Positions 1-7,616 of a DNA stretch of 64,000 bases are shown one piece after another. The notes beneath the pieces were generated by a model. The model was not told the DNA's origin. It saw only the letters and a list, made by a program, of their open reading frames with translations, and made no database searches. The translations under genes and the position numbers were made by a program. Location of the stretch: positions 1 through 64,000 of the forward strand of contig NZ_JAJUWT010000034.1 of NCBI RefSeq assembly GCF_021390395.1. Direction: 5' to 3'. This DNA is from Saccharothrix sp. S26 (GTDB lineage: Bacteria; Actinomycetota; Actinomycetes; Mycobacteriales; Pseudonocardiaceae). Numbering within the stretch: the first letter of the stretch is position 1; each line of letters opens with the position of its first letter.

Positions 1-246
1 GGGTGCAAGTCGGGGGTGCGGGTGCAGGTTGGGCGGGTTCGGGTTCGGGTTGGGCGCGGGCGCAGGTTGGAGGCGCGGGTGCAAGTCGGGGGTGCGGGCG
101 GAGGTTGGGCGGGTTCAGGTCGGGCGCGGGCGCAGGCTGGGCGCGGGGCACAAGCTGAGGGCGCGCGTGCAGGTTGGGGGCGCGCGCAGGTCGAGGGTGC
201 GGGCGCAGGTTGGGGGCGCGCAGGTCGAGGGTGCGGGCGCAGGTTG
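1..246. repeat. G-rich degenerate tandem repeat
   Basis: Minisatellite-like stretch built from variants of the words GGGTGCAAGTC, GCGGGCGCAGGTTGG and GCGCAGGTCGAGGGTGCG. A block starting at 1 recurs at 77, and a 36-bp unit at 171-206 is followed by a 34-bp copy at 207-240. The + strand is strongly purine-rich with many G runs. Open frames through it are low-complexity Gly/Arg/Ala and have no convincing start, so I do not call a protein. It may be the 3-prime untranslated region or degraded tail of a gene lying outside the window. Confidence 0.75.
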
Positions 247-417
247 AAGAAGGCCGCTGCGGCGGGCGGTGTGGGCACGTGTGCCTTGGTGCTCGGGGGA
301 GCGCGCAGTGGCGCGGGCCGCCTGGCGGTTCGGTGTGGCTGGGTGGTGGCGGGGCTGTCGAGCGGAGGTCGGGGTGTGGGCTCTGGGGTCTGCCGCCTCG
401 GAGGTGTGGCGGGGTGG
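247..417. other. Intergenic, no gene seen
   Basis: G-rich sequence between the repeat and the TetR stop codon. It continues the + strand G bias of the repeat. Neither strand has a coding frame with a plausible start and ribosome-binding site, and no clear terminator hairpin was found. Confidence 0.5.
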
Positions 418-1119
418 TCAGGGGTTGGGTGGGGTGGCCAGGTGGGTCAGCCATTCGGTCAGGAGGGCGAACTCGGCTGGGCTGAACTGGCCCGGTCGGT
501 TGGAGCGCAGCAGCGCGCCCAGGGTGGTGGCGGCTTGGGCCACGGTCGGTGAGGTGGTGGTCGGGTCGATGTCGGGGTCTGGGGTCAGGATGCCCGGCAG
601 GACGATCTCCCGGACTCGGGTCGACAGGTCGGGGTCCCGGTCGGTTTCCGGGCGGTTCAGCAGGGAGAGGGCGACGCCGGTGTTGGCGGCCATGACGATG
701 TCGGCGGCGCGGTCCGGGTCGGCGGTCAGGCGGCCGATGCGGGCGATGCGTTCGAGGACACCGCGCAGCAGGTCGTGCGCCTCGCGGACGGCCCGCGGTG
801 GCGAGGTCAGCCGAGGGGTGTACATCAGGCGGTAGACGTTGGGGTGGGCCAGGGCGAACGCCGTGTGGCCGTCCCAGCCCCGCCGCAGGTCGGCGACCGG
901 GTCGTCGGTCGGCGTGGCGGCGCGCTTGGCCGCGAGGTACTGCGCGAAGCCGTGGTCGACGACGGCGGCGAGCAGGCTGTCCTTGTCGCCGAACAGGCGG
1001 TAGATCACCGGCTGCTGCACGCCGGCTCGCTCCCCGACGGCCCGCGTGGAGATGTCGCCGTTCGGCGAGGCCTCCAGCAGTTCGGCGGCTGCCGCCAGGA
1101 TCGCTGATCTGTTGTCCAT
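418..1119 (-). CDS. TetR/AcrR-family transcriptional regulator
   Basis: Predicted 233-residue dimeric one-component repressor. The N-terminal 50 residues form a TetR helix-turn-helix (ISTRAVGERAGVQQPVIYRL, then GDKDSLLAAV); the helical C-terminal part would bind an unknown ligand. I chose the ATG at 1119 because the HTH spacing from it fits the family and because a palindrome abuts it. An upstream GTG at 1158 would add 13 residues and has an AGGA just before it, so it remains possible. The gene follows PucR on the same strand after a 46-bp gap. The palindrome at the start codon suggests autorepression. The regulated target is unknown. Confidence 0.88.
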   Translation of the reverse strand: MDNRSAILAAAAELLEASPNGDISTRAVGERAGVQQPVIYRLFGDKDSLLAAVVDHGFAQYLAAKRAATPTDDPVADLRRGWDGHTAFALAHPNVYRLMYTPRLTSPPRAVREAHDLLRGVLERIARIGRLTADPDRAADIVMAANTGVALSLLNRPETDRDPDLSTRVREIVLPGILTPDPDIDPTTTSPTVAQAATTLGALLRSNRPGQFSPAEFALLTEWLTHLATPPNP

Positions 1120-1134
1120 GTTAGCAACGATAAC
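1120..1134. promoter_or_regulatory. Candidate TetR operator at the start codon
   Basis: GTTAGCAACGATAAC is an imperfect palindrome (GTTA-N-C...G-N-TAAC) directly next to the TetR ATG on the minus strand. A near-copy, GTTAGCGACGATACG, lies at 1165-1179 and overlaps the PucR stop codon. Two related half-symmetric sites 45 bp apart upstream of a TetR gene are typical of an autoregulatory operator pair. Binding is inferred. Confidence 0.5.
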
Positions 1135-1164
1135 ACAGGGATGGATCGGTGCCAACACTTTCCT

Positions 1165-1179
1165 GTTAGCGACGATACG
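1165..1179. promoter_or_regulatory. Second TetR operator-like site
   Basis: GTTAGCGACGATACG matches the site at 1120-1134 in 12 of 15 positions and lies 45 bp further upstream of the TetR gene. It covers the TAA stop of the PucR-type gene (1166-1168), so it would be an operator partly inside coding sequence. The right arm is weaker than in the first site. Confidence 0.35.
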
Positions 1180-2380
1180 CGAGCCACGTGCGCAGCGCCC
1201 ACCAGTGCCGCAACGTGACCAGCACGGTCGGCGGGTCGGTAGCGCTGTCGTCCCACGGCGTGCCCGTGAGCTCGGCGAGCCGGTCGAGCCGGTACCGCAC
1301 GGTGTTGGGGTGCACGTGCAGCGCGGCGGCGGCGTGGCCGAGGCGTTGGCCGTGGTCGAGGTAGACCAGGGCGGTGGCGACCAGTTCGCGGTGGAAGTCG
1401 TCGTCGTGGTCCAGGCCCGCGAGCGTGCCGCGCAGCAGGTCGGCGAGCACGGGTTGGGCGGCCAGCGCGACCTCGCCGGCCAGGTCGGTGAGGTCGCGCA
1501 CGCCGCGCAGCCCCGCCCGCCCGGCGATCCGGAGCGCCGCCACGCACAACGGGTGGACGTCGCGCATCACCGCGAGCCCGGTCGCCGGTGCGACCACCAG
1601 CAGCACGTCCGGCGCGAGGTCGGGCGGGCGGCGCGCGGACAGCCCGGTCAGTCGCCCCTCGACCAGCCCGTACACGCCACCGGAGCCCAGCAGGCGTTGT
1701 TCCAGCACCCTCGCCTCGTCGGGTCGCGTCACGTCCGAGACGAGGCAGTGGTACCGCCGGTCGGGCGACAGGCCCGCGCGCCGCAGCTCGGCCGCCTCGG
1801 GTGGCGTGCCGTCGCCGTGCAGCAGCAACCGTCGCAGCAGGTGGGTGTTCGCGTCCCGGTTCGTGCGGGACAGCTCCAGCTCGGCCGTGTGGTAGCCGTT
1901 GATCACGTGCCGTTCCAGCGCGCCGGTGTAGCGGTCGAGGTCGACCAGTCCCGCGAGCAGCACCGCGTCGGGCACGCCCGCGGCCCGGCTGCGCGCGATG
2001 GCGATCGTCATCGCCTTGGTGCGCCCGGCCTGCACGCCGCGCAGCAGCCCGTCGATCGAGATGCCCTGGGCCGCGCGGTCCGCGCCCAACGCCTCGGCGG
2101 CCTGGAAGTCCTGCGCCTCGGGCTCGTCGGACCGCTCGAAGAAGTCGAGCCCGGTGGCCAGCAGGACCGCGATGTGCCGACGGTTCTCGGCCTCCGGCAG
2201 CCGTGCCACTTCCGGCGACTGCTCGCGCGCGGCCCGGACCAGCTCCTCCACGACACCGCGATCGGTCGCCATGCCCCGCAAGACCCGCCCGAGCAGGTGA
2301 TCGCGCGCTGCCGGCACCGGCCCACCCTCCCGCCGCGACGTTGTGGCAGTGGCATAACGAGCAAGCGGCTCGTTGGGCAT
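1166..2380 (-). CDS. PucR-type helix-turn-helix regulator
   Basis: 404-residue cytoplasmic regulator. The last ~70 residues carry the PucR C-terminal HTH (LGHAAAALHVHPNTVRYRLD, then RLAELTG), the hallmark of the PucR/CdaR group. The first ~170 residues are helical and resemble the RsbRD-type sensory domain common in actinobacterial members; the middle is a GGDEF-like remnant typical of the group. The ATG at 2380 gives a family-typical length. It is transcribed away from the secreted propeller gene at 2536, so the 155-bp gap holds two divergent promoters. Ligand and targets are unknown. Confidence 0.85.
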   Translation of the reverse strand: MPNEPLARYATATTSRREGGPVPAARDHLLGRVLRGMATDRGVVEELVRAAREQSPEVARLPEAENRRHIAVLLATGLDFFERSDEPEAQDFQAAEALGADRAAQGISIDGLLRGVQAGRTKAMTIAIARSRAAGVPDAVLLAGLVDLDRYTGALERHVINGYHTAELELSRTNRDANTHLLRRLLLHGDGTPPEAAELRRAGLSPDRRYHCLVSDVTRPDEARVLEQRLLGSGGVYGLVEGRLTGLSARRPPDLAPDVLLVVAPATGLAVMRDVHPLCVAALRIAGRAGLRGVRDLTDLAGEVALAAQPVLADLLRGTLAGLDHDDDFHRELVATALVYLDHGQRLGHAAAALHVHPNTVRYRLDRLAELTGTPWDDSATDPPTVLVTLRHWWALRTWLAYRR

Positions 2381-2417
2381 CGGCCCCTACCGCGGGCGCG
2401 CCGCGAGCCGGTATCCA

Positions 2418-2435
2418 TTACCTACTGAACGGTAA
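2418..2435. promoter_or_regulatory. Inverted repeat in the PucR/propeller divergent promoter
   Basis: TTACC (2418-2422) and GGTAA (2431-2435) form 5-bp inverted arms separated by 8 bp in an AT-richer patch of the intergenic region between two divergent genes. It could be an operator for the PucR-type regulator. The arms are short, so this is weak. Confidence 0.25.
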
Positions 2436-2535
2436 CAGTGCGGCGGTGCCCGCGGGTCACGGGTTCGCCGACACGGTCTGGACGAATCGAAACCCTGCAC
2501 GGATGTGACAACCGCGCATCCGGTTTGGAGCTGTC

Positions 2536-3816
2536 GTGGACAACAATTCCGGGTCGAAAGGCCGCGCGCGCCCGCGGCTGCTCGGCGCGCTGGCCGCCTG
2601 CGTGCTGACCGCTGCCGCCGTACCTGCCACCGCCGCACCTGCCACCGCCGCCCCCTCTCCCGGCGGCACGGCGCTGCGCGAGGTGATGTTCGTCGGGAAC
2701 AACTGGGACGGCACCGCCGACGTGATCGCTTCCCGCGGTGACTTCGCCCGGATCGGCCGGGTGAACATCATCCCCGACCGCCAGGAGCGGCTGTGGGAGA
2801 TCTACCTCAACCCGATCAAGCTCGCGTTCTTCCTCGGCATCCGGTCCGGCCCGGGCGAAGGCCACGACCAGTTCGTCGATGACATGTACACCACTCCCGA
2901 CGGCCGTGCGGTGGTCGCGTCACGGCCGAGCTTCGCCGACGTGGTGTCCATCGACCTGGCCACGGGCCGGGTCAACTGGCGGTTCCCGGTGTCGGGCTTC
3001 CGCTCCGACCACATGGCCGTCTCCCCGGACGGCCGCCGCGTCGCGGTGTCCGCCTCGACGTCCAACACCGTGCACGTGCTCGACATCGAGACCGGCCGCC
3101 AGGTCGGCTCGTTCGCCACGGGCGACAAGCCGCACGAGAACGTGTTCACCGCCGACGGCCGCCTGTGGAACATGTCGATCGGCGAGGTCAACACCGCCCT
3201 GGACGACCCGGCGTTCGACTTCACCAAGGGCGACCGGCGCATCACGGTGGTGGACGCGACGACGTTCCAGCAGGTCGAGGTGATCGACATGCGGCCGAGG
3301 CTGGACGCGTTCGGCCGTGCGGACCTGTCGGACTCGGTGCGCCCGGTGGCGTTCACGCCCGACGGGTCGAAGCTGTACTTCCAGGTGTCGTTCTTCAACG
3401 GCTTCCTCGAGTACGACGTCGCCACCGACCGCATCACGCGGTTGAAGGAGCTGCCCAAGAACCCGAACACCAGCGAGGACCGCACCACCTGGGTCAACGA
3501 CTCCCGCCACCACGGCATGTCGATGAGCCCGGCGGGGGACAAGCTGTGCATCGCCGGGACCATGGACGACTACGCCGTGATCGTCGACCGGGCGACCCTG
3601 CGCGAGGGTGCGCTGGTGCCCGCGGCCAAGCCCTATTGGGCGACGGTGAGCGGTGACGGGCGCAGCTGCGTGATCTCGGAGAGCGGGGCCGACCAGGTGA
3701 CCGCGATCGACTTCGCCACGGGCCGCAAGCTGGTCTCGGTGTCGGTGGGCGACCACCCGCAGCGGGTGCGCGTCGGGCACGTCCCGGCGGGCTGGACCGG
3801 TCCTTCCCAGCGCTGA
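2536..3816 (+). CDS. Secreted YncE/WD40-like beta-propeller protein
   Basis: 426 residues from a GTG at 2536. A basic N-terminus, a hydrophobic stretch (LLGALAACVLTAAAVPATA) and an Ala-rich cleavage region indicate secretion. The mature part has repeated blades with motifs such as SPDGRRVAVS, TADGRLWN, TPDGSKLYF and SGDGRSCVIS, each followed by a DxxTG-type turn (IDLATGRV, LDIETGRQ, IDFATGRK). This is the YncE/YVTN-type propeller pattern. Such proteins act as binding scaffolds or lactonase-like enzymes; no catalytic set is identifiable here, so the role is unassigned. It is divergent from the PucR-type gene, which may control it. Confidence 0.8.
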   Translation: MDNNSGSKGRARPRLLGALAACVLTAAAVPATAAPATAAPSPGGTALREVMFVGNNWDGTADVIASRGDFARIGRVNIIPDRQERLWEIYLNPIKLAFFLGIRSGPGEGHDQFVDDMYTTPDGRAVVASRPSFADVVSIDLATGRVNWRFPVSGFRSDHMAVSPDGRRVAVSASTSNTVHVLDIETGRQVGSFATGDKPHENVFTADGRLWNMSIGEVNTALDDPAFDFTKGDRRITVVDATTFQQVEVIDMRPRLDAFGRADLSDSVRPVAFTPDGSKLYFQVSFFNGFLEYDVATDRITRLKELPKNPNTSEDRTTWVNDSRHHGMSMSPAGDKLCIAGTMDDYAVIVDRATLREGALVPAAKPYWATVSGDGRSCVISESGADQVTAIDFATGRKLVSVSVGDHPQRVRVGHVPAGWTGPSQR

Positions 3817-3881
3817 CGCGGTCGGTGCGGCGGTGGTCGGCGCCACGTCGGCCACCGCTTCCGCGCGTCCGGACCGCCGCG

Positions 3882-3897
3882 ATAGGTTATAACCTAT
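3882..3897. promoter_or_regulatory. Perfect 16-bp palindrome upstream of gntR-mfs
   Basis: ATAGGTTATAACCTAT is a perfect inverted repeat in otherwise very GC-rich DNA, 17 bp before the GTG start of the GntR-type gene and just upstream of its GAGGAGG ribosome-binding site. Its centre TATAAC also resembles a -10 box. A regulator bound here would block its own operon; autoregulation by the adjacent GntR protein is the simplest reading. Confidence 0.6.
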
Positions 3898-3914
3898 AAG
3901 CGAGGAGGTCTCGG

Positions 3915-4598
3915 GTGGCCGAACCGGTCGAGCCGTTCACGACGAAGAGCGACTACGCGTACACGACCGTGCGCGAGAAGATCCTGTCCGGGGAGTTCAC
4001 GCCCGGGCAGGTGCTCAACCAGGCGACGTTGGCGCGCGCCATCGGCATCAGCACGACGCCGTTGCGCGAAGGGCTGCGCCGGCTCAAGTCCGAGGGGCTG
4101 GTGGAGCTCGACGCCCACCGCGACGCCCGCGTCACCGAGCTGACCGCCGAGGAGGCCCGCGACCTGCTGGAGCTGCGCGGGGCGCTGGACCCCCTCGCGG
4201 TCGCGCTGGCCGCGCGGCGGCGCACCGAGGACGACGTCCGGCACCTGCGCGCGGCCCTGCGCGGTCTGCGCCCGTTGCGGCGCGACCCCGGTGTGGAGGA
4301 CCTGGTCGCCCACCGCCGGTTCCACGCCGCGCTCTACCGCGCCTCGCACAACGCCCTGCTCATCGCCACGCTGGACGGTCTGTGGGACAAGACCGACCGC
4401 TACCGCAGGTTCGGCCTGGAGGCCGGTCGGCCCGACGACGAGCGCGAGCGGACCGCCGCCGAGCACCGCGAGCTGGTGGAGCACGTCGTCGCCGGTGACG
4501 CCGACGCGGCGGCGGACGTCATGCGCCGGCACGTCTCCGGCAGCCTGGGTGCGAAGGCCGCGTCACGCCTCGGCGGTGTCGATCCCCGTGCTGAATAG
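3915..4598 (+). CDS. GntR-family (FadR/FCD) transcriptional regulator
   Basis: 227 residues from a GTG preceded by GAGGAGG. Residues ~10-75 form a winged HTH (YTTVREKILSGEFTPGQVLN, then LARAIGISTTPLREGLRRL), followed by a helical FCD ligand-binding domain with the conserved metal-site pattern D/E, H (VAHRRFHAALY) and a later H (AAEHRELVEHV). FCD regulators usually sense organic acids. The 3-prime end overlaps the MFS gene, so the two are probably co-transcribed and the regulator controls export or uptake of its ligand. Confidence 0.9.
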   Translation: MAEPVEPFTTKSDYAYTTVREKILSGEFTPGQVLNQATLARAIGISTTPLREGLRRLKSEGLVELDAHRDARVTELTAEEARDLLELRGALDPLAVALAARRRTEDDVRHLRAALRGLRPLRRDPGVEDLVAHRRFHAALYRASHNALLIATLDGLWDKTDRYRRFGLEAGRPDDERERTAAEHRELVEHVVAGDADAAADVMRRHVSGSLGAKAASRLGGVDPRAE

Positions 4599-5742
4599 GG
4601 CGGCGGTGGCGCTGCTGGTCCACACCGTCCTGGTCCAGCTCGTCACGTTCGTGCTGCGGCCCACCTCCACGTACCGCGCCCTGGAGCTGGGCGTGCCGAC
4701 GGGCTGGCTCGGCGTCCTCTCGGCGGGCTTCGCGGTCGCGCCGCTGGTGCTGGCGATCCCGTCCGGGCAGGCCGTGGACCGGCTCGGCGAACGGCGGGTG
4801 ATGGCGGCGGGCGCGGTCCTGATGTGCGCCGCCGCCGTGACGTTCGCGTTCGTCGGCGGCGGGGTGGCCGGGCTGGTGGTCGGCAGCGTGCTGCTCGGCA
4901 CCGGGCACCTGTGCTCGGTGGTGGCGCAGCAGGCGATGGTGGCGAACACGACCGAGACCGCGCGGTACGACGCGGCGTTCGGGCACTACACGTTCGCCGC
5001 GTCGTTGGGGCAGGCGGTGGGGCCGGGCCTGATCCTGCTGGCCGGCGGCGATCGGACGATCCCGCGCACGGACACCGTGTTCCTGGTGGCGGTCGCGATC
5101 ACGGTGGTGCTGATCGGCGTCACCCTGGCGGTGCGCGCGCCGGCTGCCCGCCGTGCGGCCACAGTGGACGGTGGGCCGGAGGGTGTGCGCGACCTGCTGC
5201 GCCGACCCGGCCTGGTGCGGACGTTGGCGGTCAGCTGCGTGGTCATCGCGGCGGTCGACATCACGCTGGTGTACCTGCCCGCGCTGGGTGCGGAGCGCGG
5301 CATCCCGTCCGGTGTGGTGGGTGTGCTGCTCGCGGTGCGCGCGGCGGCGTCGATGACGTCGCGGCTGTTCCTCGGCCGACTGGCCGCGTGGCTGGGTCGA
5401 CATCGGCTGCTGCTGGGCAGCGTCGCGTTGGCGGCGGCGGGGCTCGCCGCGGCGGCCGTGCCGATGCCGGTGTGGTTGCTCGGCGCGGTCGTGCTCGTGG
5501 TGGGGCTCGGGCTGGGCGTCGGCCAGCCGTTGACCATGTCGTGGCTGGCGGAGGCGACGCCGCCGGGGCTGCGCGGGCGGGCGATGTCGTTGCGCCTCAC
5601 CGGCAACCGCCTCGGCCAGGTGGTGGTTCCCAGCGCGGCGGGGCTGCTCGCGGCGGGCACGGGGGCCGCCGGCGTGCTGGTGCTGACCGCCGCGGGCCTG
5701 GCCGCCGCCGGCGTCACGGCCGGTCGACGCCCGCCGGCCTGA
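4588..5742 (+). CDS. MFS transporter
   Basis: About 384 residues with ~12 hydrophobic segments and an MFS loop motif between helices 2 and 3 (GQAVDRLGERRVMAAGAVLM). The second half has a matching loop (RLFLGRLAAWLGRHRLLLGS). The start is a GTG at 4588 or 4576; both overlap the end of the GntR gene, implying translational coupling. The longer open frame back to 4291 is a shadow of the GntR gene. Likely a proton-driven exporter or importer of a small organic compound under control of the coupled GntR regulator; substrate unknown. Confidence 0.87.
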   Translation: MLNRAAVALLVHTVLVQLVTFVLRPTSTYRALELGVPTGWLGVLSAGFAVAPLVLAIPSGQAVDRLGERRVMAAGAVLMCAAAVTFAFVGGGVAGLVVGSVLLGTGHLCSVVAQQAMVANTTETARYDAAFGHYTFAASLGQAVGPGLILLAGGDRTIPRTDTVFLVAVAITVVLIGVTLAVRAPAARRAATVDGGPEGVRDLLRRPGLVRTLAVSCVVIAAVDITLVYLPALGAERGIPSGVVGVLLAVRAAASMTSRLFLGRLAAWLGRHRLLLGSVALAAAGLAAAAVPMPVWLLGAVVLVVGLGLGVGQPLTMSWLAEATPPGLRGRAMSLRLTGNRLGQVVVPSAAGLLAAGTGAAGVLVLTAAGLAAAGVTAGRRPPA

Positions 5743-5748
5743 CCGCCG

Positions 5749-6408
5749 TCACGGGTCGGCCAGGCCGGCCTCGTAGCCCGCGATCACCAACTGGGCCCGA
5801 TCGCGGGCGGCCAGCTTCGCCATCAGGTGCCCGATGTGGGTCTTCACGGTGTGGCGGCTCAGGTGCAGGGCCTGCTGGATCTCGGTGTTCGACAGGCCGC
5901 GGGTGATCAGCTCCAGCACCTCCCGCTCCCGCGGGGTCACGCGGTCGAGCGGCCGTCGGGCGCGGCGCGGGGCGGGACCACCGAGGACCTCGGTGATGAG
6001 CCTGCGGGTGACGGTCGGCGCGAGCAGCGCCTCGCCCGCCGCGACGGTCCGGATGGCGTCCAGCAGCCGGTGCGGCGGCACGTCCTTGAGCAGGAACCCG
6101 CTCGCTCCCGCGCGCAGCGCGTCGTACACCACCGCGTCGAGGTCGAACGTGGTGAGGACGAGCACCTTCGGCGCGTCGGGCAGCGCGGTGATGGCCCGGG
6201 TGGCGGCGACACCGTCCAGGTCCGGCATCCGGACGTCGACCACGGCGACGTCCGGCCGGTGCCGCGCGGCCAGCTCGCACGCCTCCCGGCCGGTGCGCGC
6301 CCGGGCGACCACCTCCGCGCCGGGGTCGGCGTCCACCAGCAGCCCGACGGTGTCGAGGAACATCGGCTCGTCGTCGGCGAGCAGCACGCGGATCGGCTCA
6401 GCCGTCAT
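5749..6408 (-). CDS. NarL/LuxR-type response regulator
   Basis: 219 residues. The receiver domain shows the acidic pair D12-D13, phosphoacceptor D58 (VAVVDVRMPD) and the conserved lysine (FLLKDVPP). The C-terminal HTH is LuxR-type (TPREREVLELITRGLSNTEI). The ATG at 6408 fits the receiver start; the longer frame to 6537 only adds sequence opposite the kinase. It overlaps the end of the kinase gene by 11 bp, so kinase and regulator are translated together. The neighbouring divergent beta-lactamase-like gene is a candidate target. Confidence 0.92.
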   Translation of the reverse strand: MTAEPIRVLLADDEPMFLDTVGLLVDADPGAEVVARARTGREACELAARHRPDVAVVDVRMPDLDGVAATRAITALPDAPKVLVLTTFDLDAVVYDALRAGASGFLLKDVPPHRLLDAIRTVAAGEALLAPTVTRRLITEVLGGPAPRRARRPLDRVTPREREVLELITRGLSNTEIQQALHLSRHTVKTHIGHLMAKLAARDRAQLVIAGYEAGLADP

Positions 6409-7531
6409 GGCGGGCGGCGGTGTCGAAGGGGAGCGTGGCGCGGACCGCGAACCCGCCCCCTGGCAGCGGGCCCGCGTGCAGCGTGCCGCCGTGCAGCGCG
6501 ACCCGTTCGCGCATGCCGAGCAGCCCTTGCCCATCACCGGACCCCGTCACCGTCGTGCCCTCGTCCACGACGGAGACCACCAGCCGGCCGGGCTCCACGG
6601 CCGTGACCAGGTGGCAGCGCGGCGGGTGGCCGTGCCGCCGCACGTTGGTCAACGCCTCCTGCACGATCCGGTACGCCGAGACCCGCACCGCCGCCGGTGT
6701 GCCGGCCAGGTCGGCCTGCTCGGTGGTCACCGCCACGCCGGCCGAGCGCGCGTCGGCCACCAACCGGTCCAGCCCGGCCGTGCTCGCCGGGTCGGCCGAC
6801 GCCTCCCTCACCCCGCCCAGCACGGTCCGGACGTCCGCCAGGGCCGCGCGGCTGACCTGCTCGATGCCCCGCAGCGCCGCTTCCCGCTCGTCGGGGCGGG
6901 TGTCCGCGACGTGGTTGGCGACCGCAGCCCTCATCGCGATCAGGCTCAGGTTGTGCCCGACCACGTCGTGGATGTCGCGGGCGATGCGCAAGCGCTCTTC
7001 GGCCACCGCCCGCGCGGTGCGCGACTCGACCAGCTCGGCGTGGTGCCGCCTGCGGGTGCGCACGGTCGCCGCGACCGCCCAGGCGCCGATCAGGACCACC
7101 GCGCTGAACAGCGACGTCGTGACCGGGTGCGTGGCGAACGACTCCGCGCCCGCGCGCGGCGGGACGAGCGGCAGCCCCGGCACGGTCGCCACCGCGATGC
7201 CCGCCGCCAGCACGCACCCCAGCGCCGCCGCCGGCGCGTCCAGGCGGGGTGAGTCGAGCACGACCGGGTGGAGCGCGAGCACCACGGCCGCCAGCACGGA
7301 CTCGTTGCCGACACCGACGACGATGGCCGTCGCACCCACCGACAGCACCGCGCACAACACCGCGACGGGCCGCCGCCTGCGGACCGCGAGCGGGGCACCC
7401 AGCGCCACGGCCAGGACGACGGCGGGCACGTCGACCGCGGGGGCACGCAGGACCGTCCACACCACGACCGCGGCCGCCGCCACCGCGTCCACCACCAGCA
7501 GCGCTCGCGGGCCGAGCCTCGCCTGAACCAT
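6398..7531 (-). CDS. NarL-type sensor histidine kinase
   Basis: 377 residues from the ATG at 7531. The first ~155 residues hold four to five hydrophobic segments with very short loops, so the signal is probably sensed in or near the membrane. A HisKA_3 dimerisation domain follows, with H188 in RDIHDVVGHNLSL, then a HATPase domain (YRIVQEALTNVRRHG and GLLGMRERVALHGG). The partner is the response regulator 11 bp overlapping downstream. The frame extending to 8572 is a shadow of the divergent gene. Confidence 0.9.
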   Translation of the reverse strand: MVQARLGPRALLVVDAVAAAAVVVWTVLRAPAVDVPAVVLAVALGAPLAVRRRRPVAVLCAVLSVGATAIVVGVGNESVLAAVVLALHPVVLDSPRLDAPAAALGCVLAAGIAVATVPGLPLVPPRAGAESFATHPVTTSLFSAVVLIGAWAVAATVRTRRRHHAELVESRTARAVAEERLRIARDIHDVVGHNLSLIAMRAAVANHVADTRPDEREAALRGIEQVSRAALADVRTVLGGVREASADPASTAGLDRLVADARSAGVAVTTEQADLAGTPAAVRVSAYRIVQEALTNVRRHGHPPRCHLVTAVEPGRLVVSVVDEGTTVTGSGDGQGLLGMRERVALHGGTLHAGPLPGGGFAVRATLPFDTAARHDG

Positions 7532-7616
7532 GCGGGGCACGGTATCCGGCCGACGCCCGGCCGAACTCGGACCACGGTCCGATGGCAGGCGACCGCGGCG
7601 CTCCGAGACTGCCGGT

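Noticed and set aside
1166..2428. 460-residue + strand frame opposite the PucR and TetR genes
   Set aside because: No start signal or domain; the minus strand carries a recognisable PucR HTH with normal codon pattern.
4291..4587. N-terminal extension of the MFS protein
   Set aside because: It is Arg/Ser/Thr-rich shadow of the GntR gene; the first membrane helix starts after 4588.
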